A DNA stretch of 35,597 bases from Synergistaceae bacterium (GTDB lineage: Bacteria > Synergistota > Synergistia > Synergistales > Aminobacteriaceae), in contig JAFSUD010000031.1 of the NCBI GenBank assembly GCA_017445405.1, positions 1 to 35,597 of the forward strand, given 5' to 3'. A program made the position numbers and the translations under genes. The notes below the pieces were generated by a model, which saw only the letters and a program-made list of their open reading frames with translations, was not told the origin of the DNA and made no database searches. Of the stretch, positions 17,122-25,629 are shown piece after piece (the first letter of the stretch is position 1; every line of letters begins with the position of its first letter).

Positions 17122-17856
17122 GTGCTTGTTACAGTTCTGACCGTATCGTTCAACGCAGAGAAGACTATTGCGCGGACGATAGAGTCAGTAATGAATCAGA
17201 CATACAAGAACATTGAGTACATAGTGGTTGACGGAGCATCAAAAGATAATACGGCCGCAATTGCAGAATCGTATGTAGAAAAATTCAACGCACATGAAGG
17301 CCGTAGCATGAGGGTAATATCTGAACCCGACAGAGGCATGTACGACGCACTCAACAAGGGCGCAGGAATGGCACACGGTGAGATAGTGGGGCAGATAAAC
17401 GCTGATGATTTTTACGAGCCTGATGCTGTGCAGACTATGGCTGAACTTTACGGACGCGAGCACTACGACCTTGCGTGGGGAAGCCTGAACGTGATAACTA
17501 AGTCCGGAAATCTGATCAAGCACGCAAAGAAGGGCTTGCTATGGACGACTTCGCACTGGTGTCATCCTGCAGCTTTTGCCAGAAGAGAAATATTGCTTGA
17601 GTATCCTTATCCGCTCACTAATTCTCATGATGACTTCGATTTTGCGACGCACGTATATCTTGACGGCAGAAAGATATTCCCCCTTGATAAAGTCATCAGC
17701 AACTTCACCTTCGGGGGAATGAGCACGCAGAGGAGCATCCGGGACGCGAAACAAAGGCTTGATGAGATATACGGCATCTACAAGAAATACGGAATGAGCA
17801 GGCTGTACTATCTTCACAGGCTTGTGTTCGAGACGGTGAAATACCTGCTCACATGA
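17122..17856 (+). CDS. Family 2 glycosyltransferase
   Basis: A 244-residue GT-A fold enzyme. VTVLTVSFNAEKTIARTIES at the N terminus, YIVVDGASKDNT (about 37-48), SEPDRGMYDALNKG (about 73-86) and the metal-binding QINADDFYEPDA (about 97-108) are classical GT2 motifs; DxD is the ADD of that last stretch. It is close in pattern to WcaA/colanic-acid-type enzymes. It probably adds one sugar of a surface polysaccharide from a nucleotide sugar at the cytoplasmic membrane face. The start is GTG 17122, four nucleotides after GGTGAT; an upstream GTG at 17113 is part of that site. It converges on the GT4 gene with a 4-nt gap. Confidence 0.9.
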   Translation: MLVTVLTVSFNAEKTIARTIESVMNQTYKNIEYIVVDGASKDNTAAIAESYVEKFNAHEGRSMRVISEPDRGMYDALNKGAGMAHGEIVGQINADDFYEPDAVQTMAELYGREHYDLAWGSLNVITKSGNLIKHAKKGLLWTTSHWCHPAAFARREILLEYPYPLTNSHDDFDFATHVYLDGRKIFPLDKVISNFTFGGMSTQRSIRDAKQRLDEIYGIYKKYGMSRLYYLHRLVFETVKYLLT

Positions 17857-17860
17857 ATAA

Positions 17861-19192
17861 TTACCGCTTCAGCAGCTTCTTCAATGCCGCATGTAATCTA
17901 GGTGATATGCTCTTTATAAATGCACTTGCACTTCCGCTTAAGACTGACACTGCCGGTGTAGGAATATGGTGTTCATGAAGCCAGCGGTTAGCAATCTTGA
18001 GGCGTTTATGACCGTAATTTCTGAACTCTGACGGCGGGATGTATTCACAAGGGCGGTCATTAATGACATCGTCAAAGAGTTTAAGCCATTGTTTCACTAT
18101 AACTTCAGGCAGGAATGATTTCCCTGCGAAGTCTTTAGCCTGCCGTCCAAGTTTGATGTTGAGCTGCTTATCCTTGAGCAGAAGAATAATGTAGTTCTTG
18201 ATCTCCTCAGGATTCCGGCCAAGATAACCTGTAACTCCGTGTTTTACAGTCTCGAACAGTCCGTTGATTGCTCGGGTTACTACGGGAACTCCGCAAGCCT
18301 GAGCATCCAGAGCACTAATGCAAAATGTCTCGCTTGCTCCGGTTGGATTCACAACTGCAGCAGTGGTTATGTAGTAGACTTCCGATTTCTCAGCTCCGAG
18401 ATTGCCCAAAAATTTCACGGACGGCAGAATTTCTCCGTTTTCAGTCAGATACTGCATGAACGAGGCTTCATACTGCTCATCAGCCAGACCGTAAGCCCCA
18501 AGCACAGCATTTTTGTCATAGAGTTTCCCTGAACCGATAACATACAATTTTGCGTCAGGAACTTCAAGCAATATATCTTTCCACATTGAGGCCAGAACGT
18601 GAAAGCCTTTGGCCGGATACAGCCCGCCGGTGTAAGTTACGGCAGGTTCAGAGGGATAATCCCTGAGCATTAAGCGGCTGCCGTCAAACATATTGTTAAT
18701 GTATGTTGACTTCTTAATAATCTTGTGATCAAGGTAGCAGTCATAATGTTCATGGCTTACCATAACTACACGTTTGACAGCGGGACTATCAGCAAGACGT
18801 TTTAACATGTGATGGGACATATAGTTATGAGACCAGGCGATTAACTTTAGGTTCTGCTCTTTCGCTCTTTCGTAAATATCATAGAAGCCAAGCGATTCAT
18901 TTGCCGTAAGTACTAATAAGTCGCTGCCGTCAGCTTTTACTTGCGATACAATATCTGCATTATCATGCAGCACATGAACATTTACGCCGTCAGGATAGAG
19001 GTTGCTTGCTTCATAGCAATATAGATTCACTTCTGCGTCAGAAAACTTAGTCAGAGCATAAACCAGCAGCATATACTCGTAACCAGTTCCGCCGATGCCG
19101 GGATTGCCTAGCTGAGGATTTCTGAAATCCATATTGCTGAATGCAGCGTCTCCATGAACTGAACGATCTTTGATGTAAACGGCTATCTTCAT
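17861..19192 (-). CDS. Family 4 (GT-B) glycosyltransferase
   Basis: A 443-residue GT-B enzyme. The N-terminal domain starts MKIAVYIKDRSVHG and has NPGIGGTGYEYMLLVYAL (about 27-44). The C-terminal nucleotide-sugar domain shows VTYTGGLYPAKGFHVLASMW (about 190-209), KFLGNLG and NPTGASETFCISALDAQACG (about 291-310) followed by PVVTRAINGLFE. The E-x7-E-like stretch SETFCISALDA fits GT4. GGGAGGAG lies 8 nt before the ATG at 19192. A leader ORF starting at 19327 with a heptanucleotide repeat precedes it and, in one repeat phase, ends on this ATG, so expression may be phase-variable. Confidence 0.9.
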   Translation of the reverse strand: MKIAVYIKDRSVHGDAAFSNMDFRNPQLGNPGIGGTGYEYMLLVYALTKFSDAEVNLYCYEASNLYPDGVNVHVLHDNADIVSQVKADGSDLLVLTANESLGFYDIYERAKEQNLKLIAWSHNYMSHHMLKRLADSPAVKRVVMVSHEHYDCYLDHKIIKKSTYINNMFDGSRLMLRDYPSEPAVTYTGGLYPAKGFHVLASMWKDILLEVPDAKLYVIGSGKLYDKNAVLGAYGLADEQYEASFMQYLTENGEILPSVKFLGNLGAEKSEVYYITTAAVVNPTGASETFCISALDAQACGVPVVTRAINGLFETVKHGVTGYLGRNPEEIKNYIILLLKDKQLNIKLGRQAKDFAGKSFLPEVIVKQWLKLFDDVINDRPCEYIPPSEFRNYGHKRLKIANRWLHEHHIPTPAVSVLSGSASAFIKSISPRLHAALKKLLKR

Positions 19193-19273
19193 TTCGGGAA
19201 CTCCTCCCTGAATGAAGGACGGCAAGAAACATTCTTAAGGCTTGAGAATATTTGTGATAGGTAAATTAACAGA

Positions 19274-19327
19274 CTAGATTCTGCGTATTGCGTATTGCGT
19301 ATTGCGTATTGTACCTAGTTTGCGCAT
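19274..19327 (-). CDS. Leader ORF carrying a heptanucleotide repeat (17 residues)
   Basis: ATG at 19325-19327 has AAGGAGG 9 nt upstream. Translation gives MRKLGTIRNTQYAIRRI then TAG. The four AATACGC units lie inside. If one unit is lost, the frame passes the TAG and continues for a total of 43 codons to a TGA that overlaps the ATG of the glycosyltransferase at 19192 (ATGA); gaining two units does the same with a longer peptide. The third frame stops early at a TAA. It is therefore likely a translational switch; the peptide itself may have no role. Confidence 0.55.
   Translation of the reverse strand: MRKLGTIRNTQYAIRRI
19283..19310 (-). repeat. Heptanucleotide tandem repeat, four copies of AATACGC
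   Basis: Four perfect units (GCGTATT on the plus strand) lie just inside the leader ORF of the GT4 gene. The unit differs in sequence from the CGAGCCA repeat at 11454 but has the same length and the same position relative to a glycosyltransferase start. Confidence 0.95.
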
Positions 19328-19362
19328 TCGTGTAAACCTCCTTATTATTGATTCGTGCAGTG

Positions 19363-19392
19363 AGTATACATTAAGAAATATCCTCCGGTCAA
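19363..19392 (-). promoter_or_regulatory. Promoter before the leader ORF and GT4 gene
   Basis: On the minus strand TTGACC and TATACT are separated by 18 nt, 36 nt upstream of the leader ATG. The -35 box lies inside the recA terminator stem, an odd but possible overlap. Confidence 0.5.
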
Positions 19393-19413
19393 ACAATGTA
19401 CTTGGCCGAAGGA
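19381..19413 (-). terminator. Terminator after recA
   Basis: In minus-strand RNA, UCCUUCGG pairs with CCGGAGGA (one G-U), extended by CAA/UUG after a bulge, and is followed by UAUUUCUU. On the plus strand one pair becomes C-A, so it acts for recA rather than the opposite direction. Confidence 0.65.
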
Positions 19414-19430
19414 TTATTGATTAACACGTT

Positions 19431-20582
19431 TTATTCTGCGTCAGAATCAGAGTCGCTGTCCGAAATCTCGAGCATGTCATCTTCTGCATCAAGAGCATCA
19501 TCATCAAGAGGTTCTGCAGGATTATCGCTGTCTTCCTGAGTCTCTTCAGCTTCAGGCATATAGCCTAATCCCTCGCTGACCTTCGACATTATGCCCTTCA
19601 CTATCTCGTCCTGAAGTTCTTTGTGCTCGGCTAGGAACTGAGCTACTGACTCTCTTCCCTGCCCCAATGTCTCGCCCTTATACGCAAGCCATGAACCCTT
19701 CTTCACAATTATTCCGTAGTCTATCGCCATATCAACGACTACTATATCTCTAGGGATTCCGCGTCCGTAAATCAGGCTCGTGTGTCCGATTCTGAACGGA
19801 GGAGCCAGCTTGTTCTTCACGACCTTCAAATAAAGCTCGTGGCCTATGGTAACTTCTCCCTTGTCTATCTTTTTACCGCGCCTCACCTCTAGCCTCACTG
19901 ACGCATAGAATTTGAGGGCACGTCCTCCTGTCGTTGTCTCCGTCGGGCCTTGAGCATAGCCTGTAGAGATTAATGCGCGCAGCTGGTTGATAAATATCAC
20001 TATGCAGTTAGTTTTTGCGATGATTGATGCGAGCCTTCGGAGCGAGTATGACATGAGCCGGGCCTGCAAGCCCATCTGACTCTCGCCGATTCTGCCGTCA
20101 ATCTCCGCCTGAGGAGTGAGAGCCGCAACAGAATCAACAACGACAATATCTACAGCTCCCGAGCGCACCATCTGGTCAAGGATATAGAGTGCCTGTTCTC
20201 CGCTGTCTGGCTGTGCAAGGTAGAGGTTTGGGACATCAACGCCGAGAGTGGCAGCGAGTCTCGGGTCGAGTGCGTGCTCGGCATCAATGAATGCAGCGAT
20301 GCCCCCGGCTTTCTGGGCTTCAGCTACAGCACACAAGGCTATCGTTGTCTTGCCCGAGCCTTCAGGGCCGAAAATCTCCACGATTCTGCCTTTGGGGTAG
20401 CCGCCGATCCCGAGTGCGACATCGAGGGGAAGTACGCCGCTTGAGATTACGTCGACGTTCTTCTTGGCCGTGTCCCCCAAGCGCATTATTGCACCGTCGC
20501 CGAACTTGCTGCGGATGTCCCCGAGTGCGGCCTCTAAGACTTCTTCGCGTGTCTGAGGAGCTTTCTTAACAGCTTTAGCCAG
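19431..20582 (-). CDS. recA: Recombinase RecA, probable CUG start
   Basis: RecA catalyses strand exchange and LexA cleavage. Seen are Walker A GPEGSGKTT near 70-78 (usual GPESSGKTT, so Ser is Gly), Walker B DIVVVDSVAALTP near 143-155, MGLQARLMSYSLRRL and INQLRALI (L2 loop side) and the family GGRALKFYASVR. The C-terminal 40 residues are strongly acidic, ending DSDSDSDAE, as in regulatory RecA tails. The only upstream GTG (20591) is part of the Shine-Dalgarno match GGTGAT; four nucleotides later comes CTG at 20580-20582, the spacing used by hrcA, grpE and the GT2 gene. I therefore prefer CUG. Confidence 0.93.
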   Translation of the reverse strand: MAKAVKKAPQTREEVLEAALGDIRSKFGDGAIMRLGDTAKKNVDVISSGVLPLDVALGIGGYPKGRIVEIFGPEGSGKTTIALCAVAEAQKAGGIAAFIDAEHALDPRLAATLGVDVPNLYLAQPDSGEQALYILDQMVRSGAVDIVVVDSVAALTPQAEIDGRIGESQMGLQARLMSYSLRRLASIIAKTNCIVIFINQLRALISTGYAQGPTETTTGGRALKFYASVRLEVRRGKKIDKGEVTIGHELYLKVVKNKLAPPFRIGHTSLIYGRGIPRDIVVVDMAIDYGIIVKKGSWLAYKGETLGQGRESVAQFLAEHKELQDEIVKGIMSKVSEGLGYMPEAEETQEDSDNPAEPLDDDALDAEDDMLEISDSDSDSDAE

Positions 20583-20713
20583 AGTAATCACCTTCCTGAA
20601 AAATTAGTGTATGGATTTTTGCCCGCATAGTATACAGCATTTTTTCATGACGGACTTAACAGGTAGTGTAAAATATCACACAAATTTTGATTAACGAGAA
20701 AGGATTAGAGAAC

Positions 20714-22144
20714 ATGAGCCTCGTATTATTCAACGACCTCACAAGAAAGAAGGAAAAATTTACTCCTATCAAGCCCGGACAAGTGAGCTTCTACTCATGC
20801 GGCCCTACAGTCTATGATTACTTTCACGTCGGCAACGCAAGGCCTTTCATAGTGTTTGACGTGCTCAGAAGATGGCTTGAGCATGAAGGCTATAAAGTTA
20901 CGTTTGTGCAGAACTTCACGGACATAGACGACAAGATGATTCACCGTGCCAAGAAGGACGGTATCACAGTAAGCGAGCTTGCAGAGAGATTCATAGCCGA
21001 GTACAACAAGGATGCTGACGCACTCGGAGTCCGCAGGCCTGATGTCTCGCCCCGGGCAACGGAGCACATTCCGGAGATAATTCACACGATAGAACGCATC
21101 ATAGCTAACGGACATGCATACGTATCAGAAGGTGATGTGTACTTTGACATACGGAGCTGGCCTAAATACGGCTCACTCTGCAAACAGAATCTCGAGGACC
21201 TGGAGGCAGGAGCACGGGTCGAGCTAGGCGAGAAGAAACGCGACCCTCTGGACTTTGCGCTGTGGAAGGCAGAGAAGCCCGGCGAGCCTTCATGGGAGAG
21301 TCCGTGGGGCAGAGGACGGCCCGGCTGGCACATAGAGTGCTCGGCAATGTCGAGCAAGTATCTCGGTGACAACATAGACATACATTCGGGCGGAGTAGAC
21401 TTAATGTTTCCGCATCACGAAAACGAGGCAGCCCAGAGCGAGGCAGCATCAGGGACAGATAAGCCGTTCGTGAATTACTGGCTACATAACGGCTTCCTGC
21501 TGATTGACAGTGAGAAGATGTCTAAGTCCCTCGGCAACTTCCTCACAGCACGGGCAGCAATCGAGAAGTACCCGCCCCTCGCGCTGAGATTCTTCATGCT
21601 GAGTGCACACTACAGGAGTCCGATAAACTTCACGCCCGAGAGTCTCGAGCAGGCAGCAGCAGGAGTTACGAGGTTACGCAACTGCATGAGCGATCTCGAC
21701 TTCGCAGCAAAGACACGGAGCGACGACTCTTCAGCGTTTGACGTAAGCAAGTACAGGGCAGACCTTGAGGAGCTTCACGGCAAGTTCGCAGACGCAATGA
21801 ACGACGACTTCAACACTGCTGCAGCAATGGGAGTGTTATTTGATGTGGTGTACCTCATCAACACGAGCCTTAAGGAGAACGACAAGCTCCCCGCAGAGTT
21901 CTTCACGCTGTCGAAAAACGCACTTGCTGAGTACGACGCAATACTCGGAGTAATCGGTGATGATGCTGCGGAGACGGAACACGATGATGAATCTGCAGAG
22001 ATCGAGCGTCTGATTCAGGAGAGAGCTGACGCAAGAAAAGCTAAGGACTTCAAGCGTTCGGACGAAATCAGGGACTCGCTCAAGGCGCGGGGAATAGTTC
22101 TCGAGGACACACCGCAGGGTACTAAGTGGAAGAGGGAGCTGTAA
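20714..22144 (+). CDS. cysS: Cysteinyl-tRNA synthetase
   Basis: A 476-residue class I synthetase charging tRNA-Cys. The zinc ligand and HIGH regions appear as [18 protein letters not shown] (about 27-44, HVGN replacing HIGH), [10 protein letters not shown] follows, [10 protein letters not shown] (about 203-212) and [13 protein letters not shown] (about 230-242) supply zinc and cysteine contacts, and KMSKSLGNF (about 267-275) is the KMSKS loop. The frame extends to 20687, but AAAGGATTAG before the ATG at 20714 and the MSLVLFND start agree with the family. It is directly followed by the MFS gene. Confidence 0.96.
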   Translation: MSLVLFNDLTRKKEKFTPIKPGQVSFYSCGPTVYDYFHVGNARPFIVFDVLRRWLEHEGYKVTFVQNFTDIDDKMIHRAKKDGITVSELAERFIAEYNKDADALGVRRPDVSPRATEHIPEIIHTIERIIANGHAYVSEGDVYFDIRSWPKYGSLCKQNLEDLEAGARVELGEKKRDPLDFALWKAEKPGEPSWESPWGRGRPGWHIECSAMSSKYLGDNIDIHSGGVDLMFPHHENEAAQSEAASGTDKPFVNYWLHNGFLLIDSEKMSKSLGNFLTARAAIEKYPPLALRFFMLSAHYRSPINFTPESLEQAAAGVTRLRNCMSDLDFAAKTRSDDSSAFDVSKYRADLEELHGKFADAMNDDFNTAAAMGVLFDVVYLINTSLKENDKLPAEFFTLSKNALAEYDAILGVIGDDAAETEHDDESAEIERLIQERADARKAKDFKRSDEIRDSLKARGIVLEDTPQGTKWKREL

Positions 22145-22145
22145 G

Positions 22146-23408
22146 ATGATTAAGCTGTTATTTGTGAGGCGGTTCATGCCTCTTTTCCTGACACAGTTTC
22201 TCGGAGCGTTCAACGATAATTTCTTCAAGAGTGCGTTGATGATGCTGATAACTTACAGGCTCGGCGATGCTGCAGGTGTCGACTCCCGAATCCTCGTGAA
22301 TGCTGCTGCGGGAGTGTTCATCCTGCCGTTCTTCGTGTTTGCTCCGACAGCTTCAGATCTAGCCGACAAGTACGACAGAAGCGACCTGATGCGCTGGGTA
22401 AAGTTCGCAGAAATAGTTGTGATGAGCGGTGCAGCGTTAGGCTTCTGGCTCGGGAACGTGTGGGTATTGATGGCGGTGCTCTTCCTGATGGGTGCTCAGT
22501 CAGCATTCTTCTCACCGGCCAAGTACAGCATACTTCCCCAGCATCTGCGCGAGGATGAACTCATTGCGGGCAACGGGTTAATCCAGATGGGGACGTACTT
22601 AGCGATATTGACGGGCACAATTTCAGGAGGCCTGATGATTCTTCGTGAGAACGGTATTTACTGGGTAGGAGGACTCGCAGTGAGTATAGCTGCTCTCGGC
22701 TGGTTAAGCAGCATGTTCATTCCGCCTACTGCTCCGATTGAGCCTTCACGCAAAGTATCATTTAACCTTGTGGGCCGGACAGCAGAGATGTTCCGGGAGA
22801 TTGTGCCCATGCGCAAAGTCTTCGGGGCAATGCTCGCGATCTCGTGGTTCTGGCTCGTGGGGTCAGTGTTCCTCGCGCAGTTCCCGACGTACTCGCGGCT
22901 GATTCTCGGCACTGATGAGAGCGTGGCTACGGCGTTTCTGGCGATATTCTCATGCGGAATAGGCATAGGCTCGATGGTGTGCGACTCGCTCCTGAAGGGG
23001 AAAGTTACGACAAAGTTCGTGCCTTCTGCAGCATACGGGATAGCTATTGCGAGCGTGCTCCTCTGGTGGGTGAGCGACAGGCCTCCTGTTGAGGCAGGGA
23101 CTCCGATCATCGGAGCGTGGGAGTTTTTCGCGAGGCCGGAGAACTGGACGATAACGGCGTGCCTGTTCGTGATAGCGTTCTGCGGAGGGTTATACATTGT
23201 GCCGCTGTACGCAGTGATGCAGACGAAAGCTCCTGAGGAGAAGGTCTCGAGCGTAATTGCGTGCTCGAACATCAGCGACTCGATCTTCATGGCGGTAGCT
23301 GCACTCGGAGCAGGAGTGTTGATTTCGTGGGGGATAAGCATTCCGCAGTTGTTCCTGACGATGGGTCCGACGACGTTTATTGTGGGGCTTCTTGTCGGAA
23401 TAATCTAG
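22146..23408 (+). CDS. MFS transporter, LplT-like (lysophospholipid flippase type)
   Basis: A 420-residue protein with about 12 predicted membrane helices. FLTQFLGAFNDNFFKSALMM (about 14-33), SDLADKYDRSDLMRWVK (about 69-85) and FFSPAKYSILPQHLREDELI (about 120-139) are the hallmarks of the LplT branch, which moves lysophospholipids across the inner membrane; in many bacteria it is fused to or next to an acyltransferase (Aas). No acyltransferase is nearby here. The ATG follows the cysS stop by one nucleotide, so it is cotranslated with cysS. Confidence 0.88.
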   Translation: MIKLLFVRRFMPLFLTQFLGAFNDNFFKSALMMLITYRLGDAAGVDSRILVNAAAGVFILPFFVFAPTASDLADKYDRSDLMRWVKFAEIVVMSGAALGFWLGNVWVLMAVLFLMGAQSAFFSPAKYSILPQHLREDELIAGNGLIQMGTYLAILTGTISGGLMILRENGIYWVGGLAVSIAALGWLSSMFIPPTAPIEPSRKVSFNLVGRTAEMFREIVPMRKVFGAMLAISWFWLVGSVFLAQFPTYSRLILGTDESVATAFLAIFSCGIGIGSMVCDSLLKGKVTTKFVPSAAYGIAIASVLLWWVSDRPPVEAGTPIIGAWEFFARPENWTITACLFVIAFCGGLYIVPLYAVMQTKAPEEKVSSVIACSNISDSIFMAVAALGAGVLISWGISIPQLFLTMGPTTFIVGLLVGII

Positions 23409-23426
23409 AGAGTTCATTGCGGGGGA

Positions 23427-23463
23427 CTCCTCTCTGCGCAGAACAGGGGGGAGTCTTTGCTTT
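23427..23463 (+). terminator. Terminator after the LplT-like gene
   Basis: GACTCC and GGAGTC pair around an inner TCT(GCGC)AGA-like stem, followed by TTTGCTTT. Confidence 0.7.
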
Positions 23464-23548
23464 GTGTGATGATGAGTAAATGATGAAGTATTGCTGACTC
23501 CGGGTTGTTGTGTGATGACTAGTAAATCGTGAAGTATCTCTGACTCCG
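23464..23548. repeat. Two imperfect direct repeats, period 46 bp
   Basis: The segments 23464-23502 and 23510-23548 share GTGTGATGA..AGTAAAT..TGAAGTAT..CTGACTCCG with a few mismatches. They fill the gap between the convergent LplT-like gene and the fliR end. I see no gene in 23409-23627; it holds a terminator, these repeats and a hairpin. Confidence 0.7.
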
Positions 23549-23580
23549 AAGAGTTTATTGTACCGCCGGTTGTGTGGTGC

Positions 23581-23607
23581 AAAATGCTCGGTATGCCGTC
23601 GCATTTT
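23581..23607 (-). terminator. Hairpin downstream of fliR
   Basis: AAAATGC and GCATTTT form a perfect 7-bp outer stem with CGG/CCG inside, 21 nt after the fliR stop. The T-run is part of the stem, so termination is likely but not certain. Confidence 0.5.
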
Positions 23608-23627
23608 ACAGGCCCGCCCGCCCTCCC

Positions 23628-24416
23628 TCAAGGCCTCCATAAACGTATCACACTCAGCGCAAACTCGATCCAGTGCTCAAACTTTGTGTATATCACATCC
23701 ATAGCCAGAGGCAGAGCAGCAGCTAACACCATGAACCCTAGCATGACCTTCACCGGGAGTCCCACAACAAAGATATTCATCTGCGGAACAGTGCGAGCAA
23801 GAAAGCCCAACCCTACATCAGACAGCACCAGCGCACAGTAAAACGGCACGACTATTCTTATTCCCAGCATGAACAATTCCTGAAGCCACGTCCCGAGCTG
23901 CAGGTCTCCAGAAGGGAAGAGTGATATTTGCCCCGGAGGCACTAACTTCAGGCTCTCAATCACTGCCTGAATCATCAGCAAATGCCCGTTCCACCTGAAG
24001 TAAAGCCATAATGCAGTGTACGCGTGAAGCTGCCCTAGCAATGACGACTCGCTCTGGGTCGTCGGGTCCATCACCTGAGCCATCGAGAAGCCCATAGTCG
24101 TACCTATCTGTTCTCCTGCAATCCTGAGCGCAAAGAGCGGCAGCGCAGACACAAACCCCAGCGCAACGCCAATCAGCAGCTCCCTCAAGCACACCACGCC
24201 GAGAAATATCACCTCGTCAAAGTAGATCATCGGGATTGTCTCAGTCTTGATGATGCCCACAGAACACGCGGTTAGCATCACCACAAACATGTACCTGTAG
24301 GGCGTAGGAGGCATTGTTGATGTGAAGACCGGAGAACTGAAGACGAGGCCGATATACCGCAGATGAAGCAGAAGGTATATTGCGAGGAGCTGGGCGGGTA
24401 ATTCTGTGCCCCGCAT
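23628..24416 (-). CDS. fliR: Flagellar export apparatus protein FliR
   Basis: The 262-residue membrane protein shows LLIGVALGFVSALPLFALRIAGE (about 75-97, read as the FliR GxxxG region), QIGTTMGFSMAQVMDPTTQ (about 98-116) and GLGFLARTVPQMNIFVVGLP (about 203-222), all typical FliR. It joins FliP and FliQ in the export gate inside the MS ring. Its ATG follows the fliQ stop directly. In most bacteria flhB comes next; here the operon ends. Confidence 0.95.
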   Translation of the reverse strand: MRGTELPAQLLAIYLLLHLRYIGLVFSSPVFTSTMPPTPYRYMFVVMLTACSVGIIKTETIPMIYFDEVIFLGVVCLRELLIGVALGFVSALPLFALRIAGEQIGTTMGFSMAQVMDPTTQSESSLLGQLHAYTALWLYFRWNGHLLMIQAVIESLKLVPPGQISLFPSGDLQLGTWLQELFMLGIRIVVPFYCALVLSDVGLGFLARTVPQMNIFVVGLPVKVMLGFMVLAAALPLAMDVIYTKFEHWIEFALSVIRLWRP

Positions 24417-24692
24417 TTACTGAATGAAGCGTTCGAGCTGCCCGAGAATCTCGCGCGTCATGACGAGCATTCTAGTACCGATCCACGGCGACAGCAGCAC
24501 TATGCACGCAAACACTGCAAGTATCTTCGGGATGAAGATTAATGTTTGTTCCTGAATAGACGTAGCGGTCTGCAGTATTCCTATAAAGAGGCCTACTATC
24601 ATTGCAGTGAGCAGTATTGGAAGCGTTACGGAAATCATAGTCCAGATTGCACCGCTCAGAACGTCAAACAGGCTCAGGTTAGTAACAGGCAT
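24417..24692 (-). CDS. fliQ: Flagellar export apparatus protein FliQ
   Basis: A 91-residue protein with two membrane helices (PILLTAMIVGLFIGILQTAT and PKILAVFACIVLLSPWI) around the conserved SIQEQTLIFIPK loop, standard for FliQ. AGGAGTGTG precedes the ATG. It is separated from fliP by a 115-nt gap that contains a duplicate of the fliP tail and of this ribosome-binding site. Confidence 0.95.
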   Translation of the reverse strand: MPVTNLSLFDVLSGAIWTMISVTLPILLTAMIVGLFIGILQTATSIQEQTLIFIPKILAVFACIVLLSPWIGTRMLVMTREILGQLERFIQ

Positions 24693-24709
24693 TTATTCAC
24701 ACACTCCTA

Positions 24710-24790
24710 TCATGGAACGTTGGTAGAGCTCTTGAGGACGCTCATAATTACGAGATTCCAGCCGTCCGCCATTACGAACAGCACAGACAT
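24710..24790 (-). CDS. Duplicated FliP C-terminal fragment (26 residues)
   Basis: The ORF starts MSVLFVMADGWNLV and ends STNVP-TGA; its last 22 residues copy the FliP end with two changes (Val to Ile, Phe to Ser), although the DNA has drifted at about nine of 70 positions by eye. Its own AAGGAGTGTG and ATG are intact. The copied segment includes the intergenic ribosome-binding region, with a period of 97 bp. It may be a relic of duplication that is still translated to bridge fliP and fliQ. Confidence 0.5.
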   Translation of the reverse strand: MSVLFVMADGWNLVIMSVLKSSTNVP

Positions 24791-24807
24791 AATTCACACA
24801 CTCCTTA

Positions 24808-25629
24808 TCACGGAACGTTAGTAAAGCTCTTGAGGACGCTCATAACGACGAGATTCCAGCCATCAGCCATGACGAACAACAATATCTTGAACGGAAGCGA
24901 GATCATCATCGGAGGAAGCATCATCATTCCCATAGCCAACAGCACGCTCGACACGACCATATCGACCACAAGAAACGGAATGTAGATAACGACTCCCATC
25001 TGAAACGCCGTCTTGAGTTCGCTTAACATGAACGCAGGAATCAGCACCCGCGTATCCACTTCAGACTGATTCGCAGGTCTCGGCGACTCGGACATCGAGA
25101 TAATGAGTGAGAGTTCCTCCTGCCTCGTGTACCTGAACATGAACTCCCTCACAGGCTGAATCGAGTTCTCCCACGCCTGCTGCGCCGTTATGTTCCCTGA
25201 GAGGTACGGCTCGAGTCCGTTGCTGTAGACCTGACTCCACGTCGGGTACATCGTGAACATCGTCAGGAAGAGCGAGAGTCCCGCAATGACCTGCTGGGGC
25301 GGAGACTGCTGAAGTCCTATTGCGCGCTGAACGAACCCTAACACTATGATGATGCGCGTGAAGCTCGTAACCATCAGCAGAATCGCCGGCACGAGACTCA
25401 GCACCGTCATCAAGGCCAAGACCTGAAGAGTCAGTGCTACATCTCTGGGCGAGTCTGGATTAGTTACGCCGAGCCTGAGGGACGGGAGAATAATTGTGCT
25501 TGAGACTTCCGGCCCTCTCGGAGGATTCACCTGCACCGCTCCAAACGACGCACCGCAGAATATCATCACCATCATGAAGGCCAGCGCAATCACTCTACTC
25601 TTCATGCTTCGACTTGAGCCAGTCATCAT
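24808..25629 (-). CDS. fliP: Flagellar export apparatus protein FliP
   Basis: A 273-residue protein with a cleavable signal-like N terminus (VIALAFMMVMIFCGASFGA), then TSFTRIIIVLGFVQRAIGLQ (about 85-104), the QSPPQQVIAGLSLFLTMF stretch and RVLIPAFMLSELKTAFQMG (about 197-215) with IPFLVVDMVVSSVLLAMGMM, the FliP signatures. FliP forms the export-gate core with FliQ and FliR. GGAGG lies 7 nt before the ATG at 25629, which I prefer to an upstream GTG at 25644 inside that site. The start overlaps the fliO end. Confidence 0.96.
   Translation of the reverse strand: MMTGSSRSMKSRVIALAFMMVMIFCGASFGAVQVNPPRGPEVSSTIILPSLRLGVTNPDSPRDVALTLQVLALMTVLSLVPAILLMVTSFTRIIIVLGFVQRAIGLQQSPPQQVIAGLSLFLTMFTMYPTWSQVYSNGLEPYLSGNITAQQAWENSIQPVREFMFRYTRQEELSLIISMSESPRPANQSEVDTRVLIPAFMLSELKTAFQMGVVIYIPFLVVDMVVSSVLLAMGMMMLPPMMISLPFKILLFVMADGWNLVVMSVLKSFTNVP

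Noticed and set aside
22658..23341. Minus-strand frame of 227 codons opposite the LplT-like gene
   Set aside because: It is a shadow of a convincing membrane transporter gene and has no start signals or recognisable motif.
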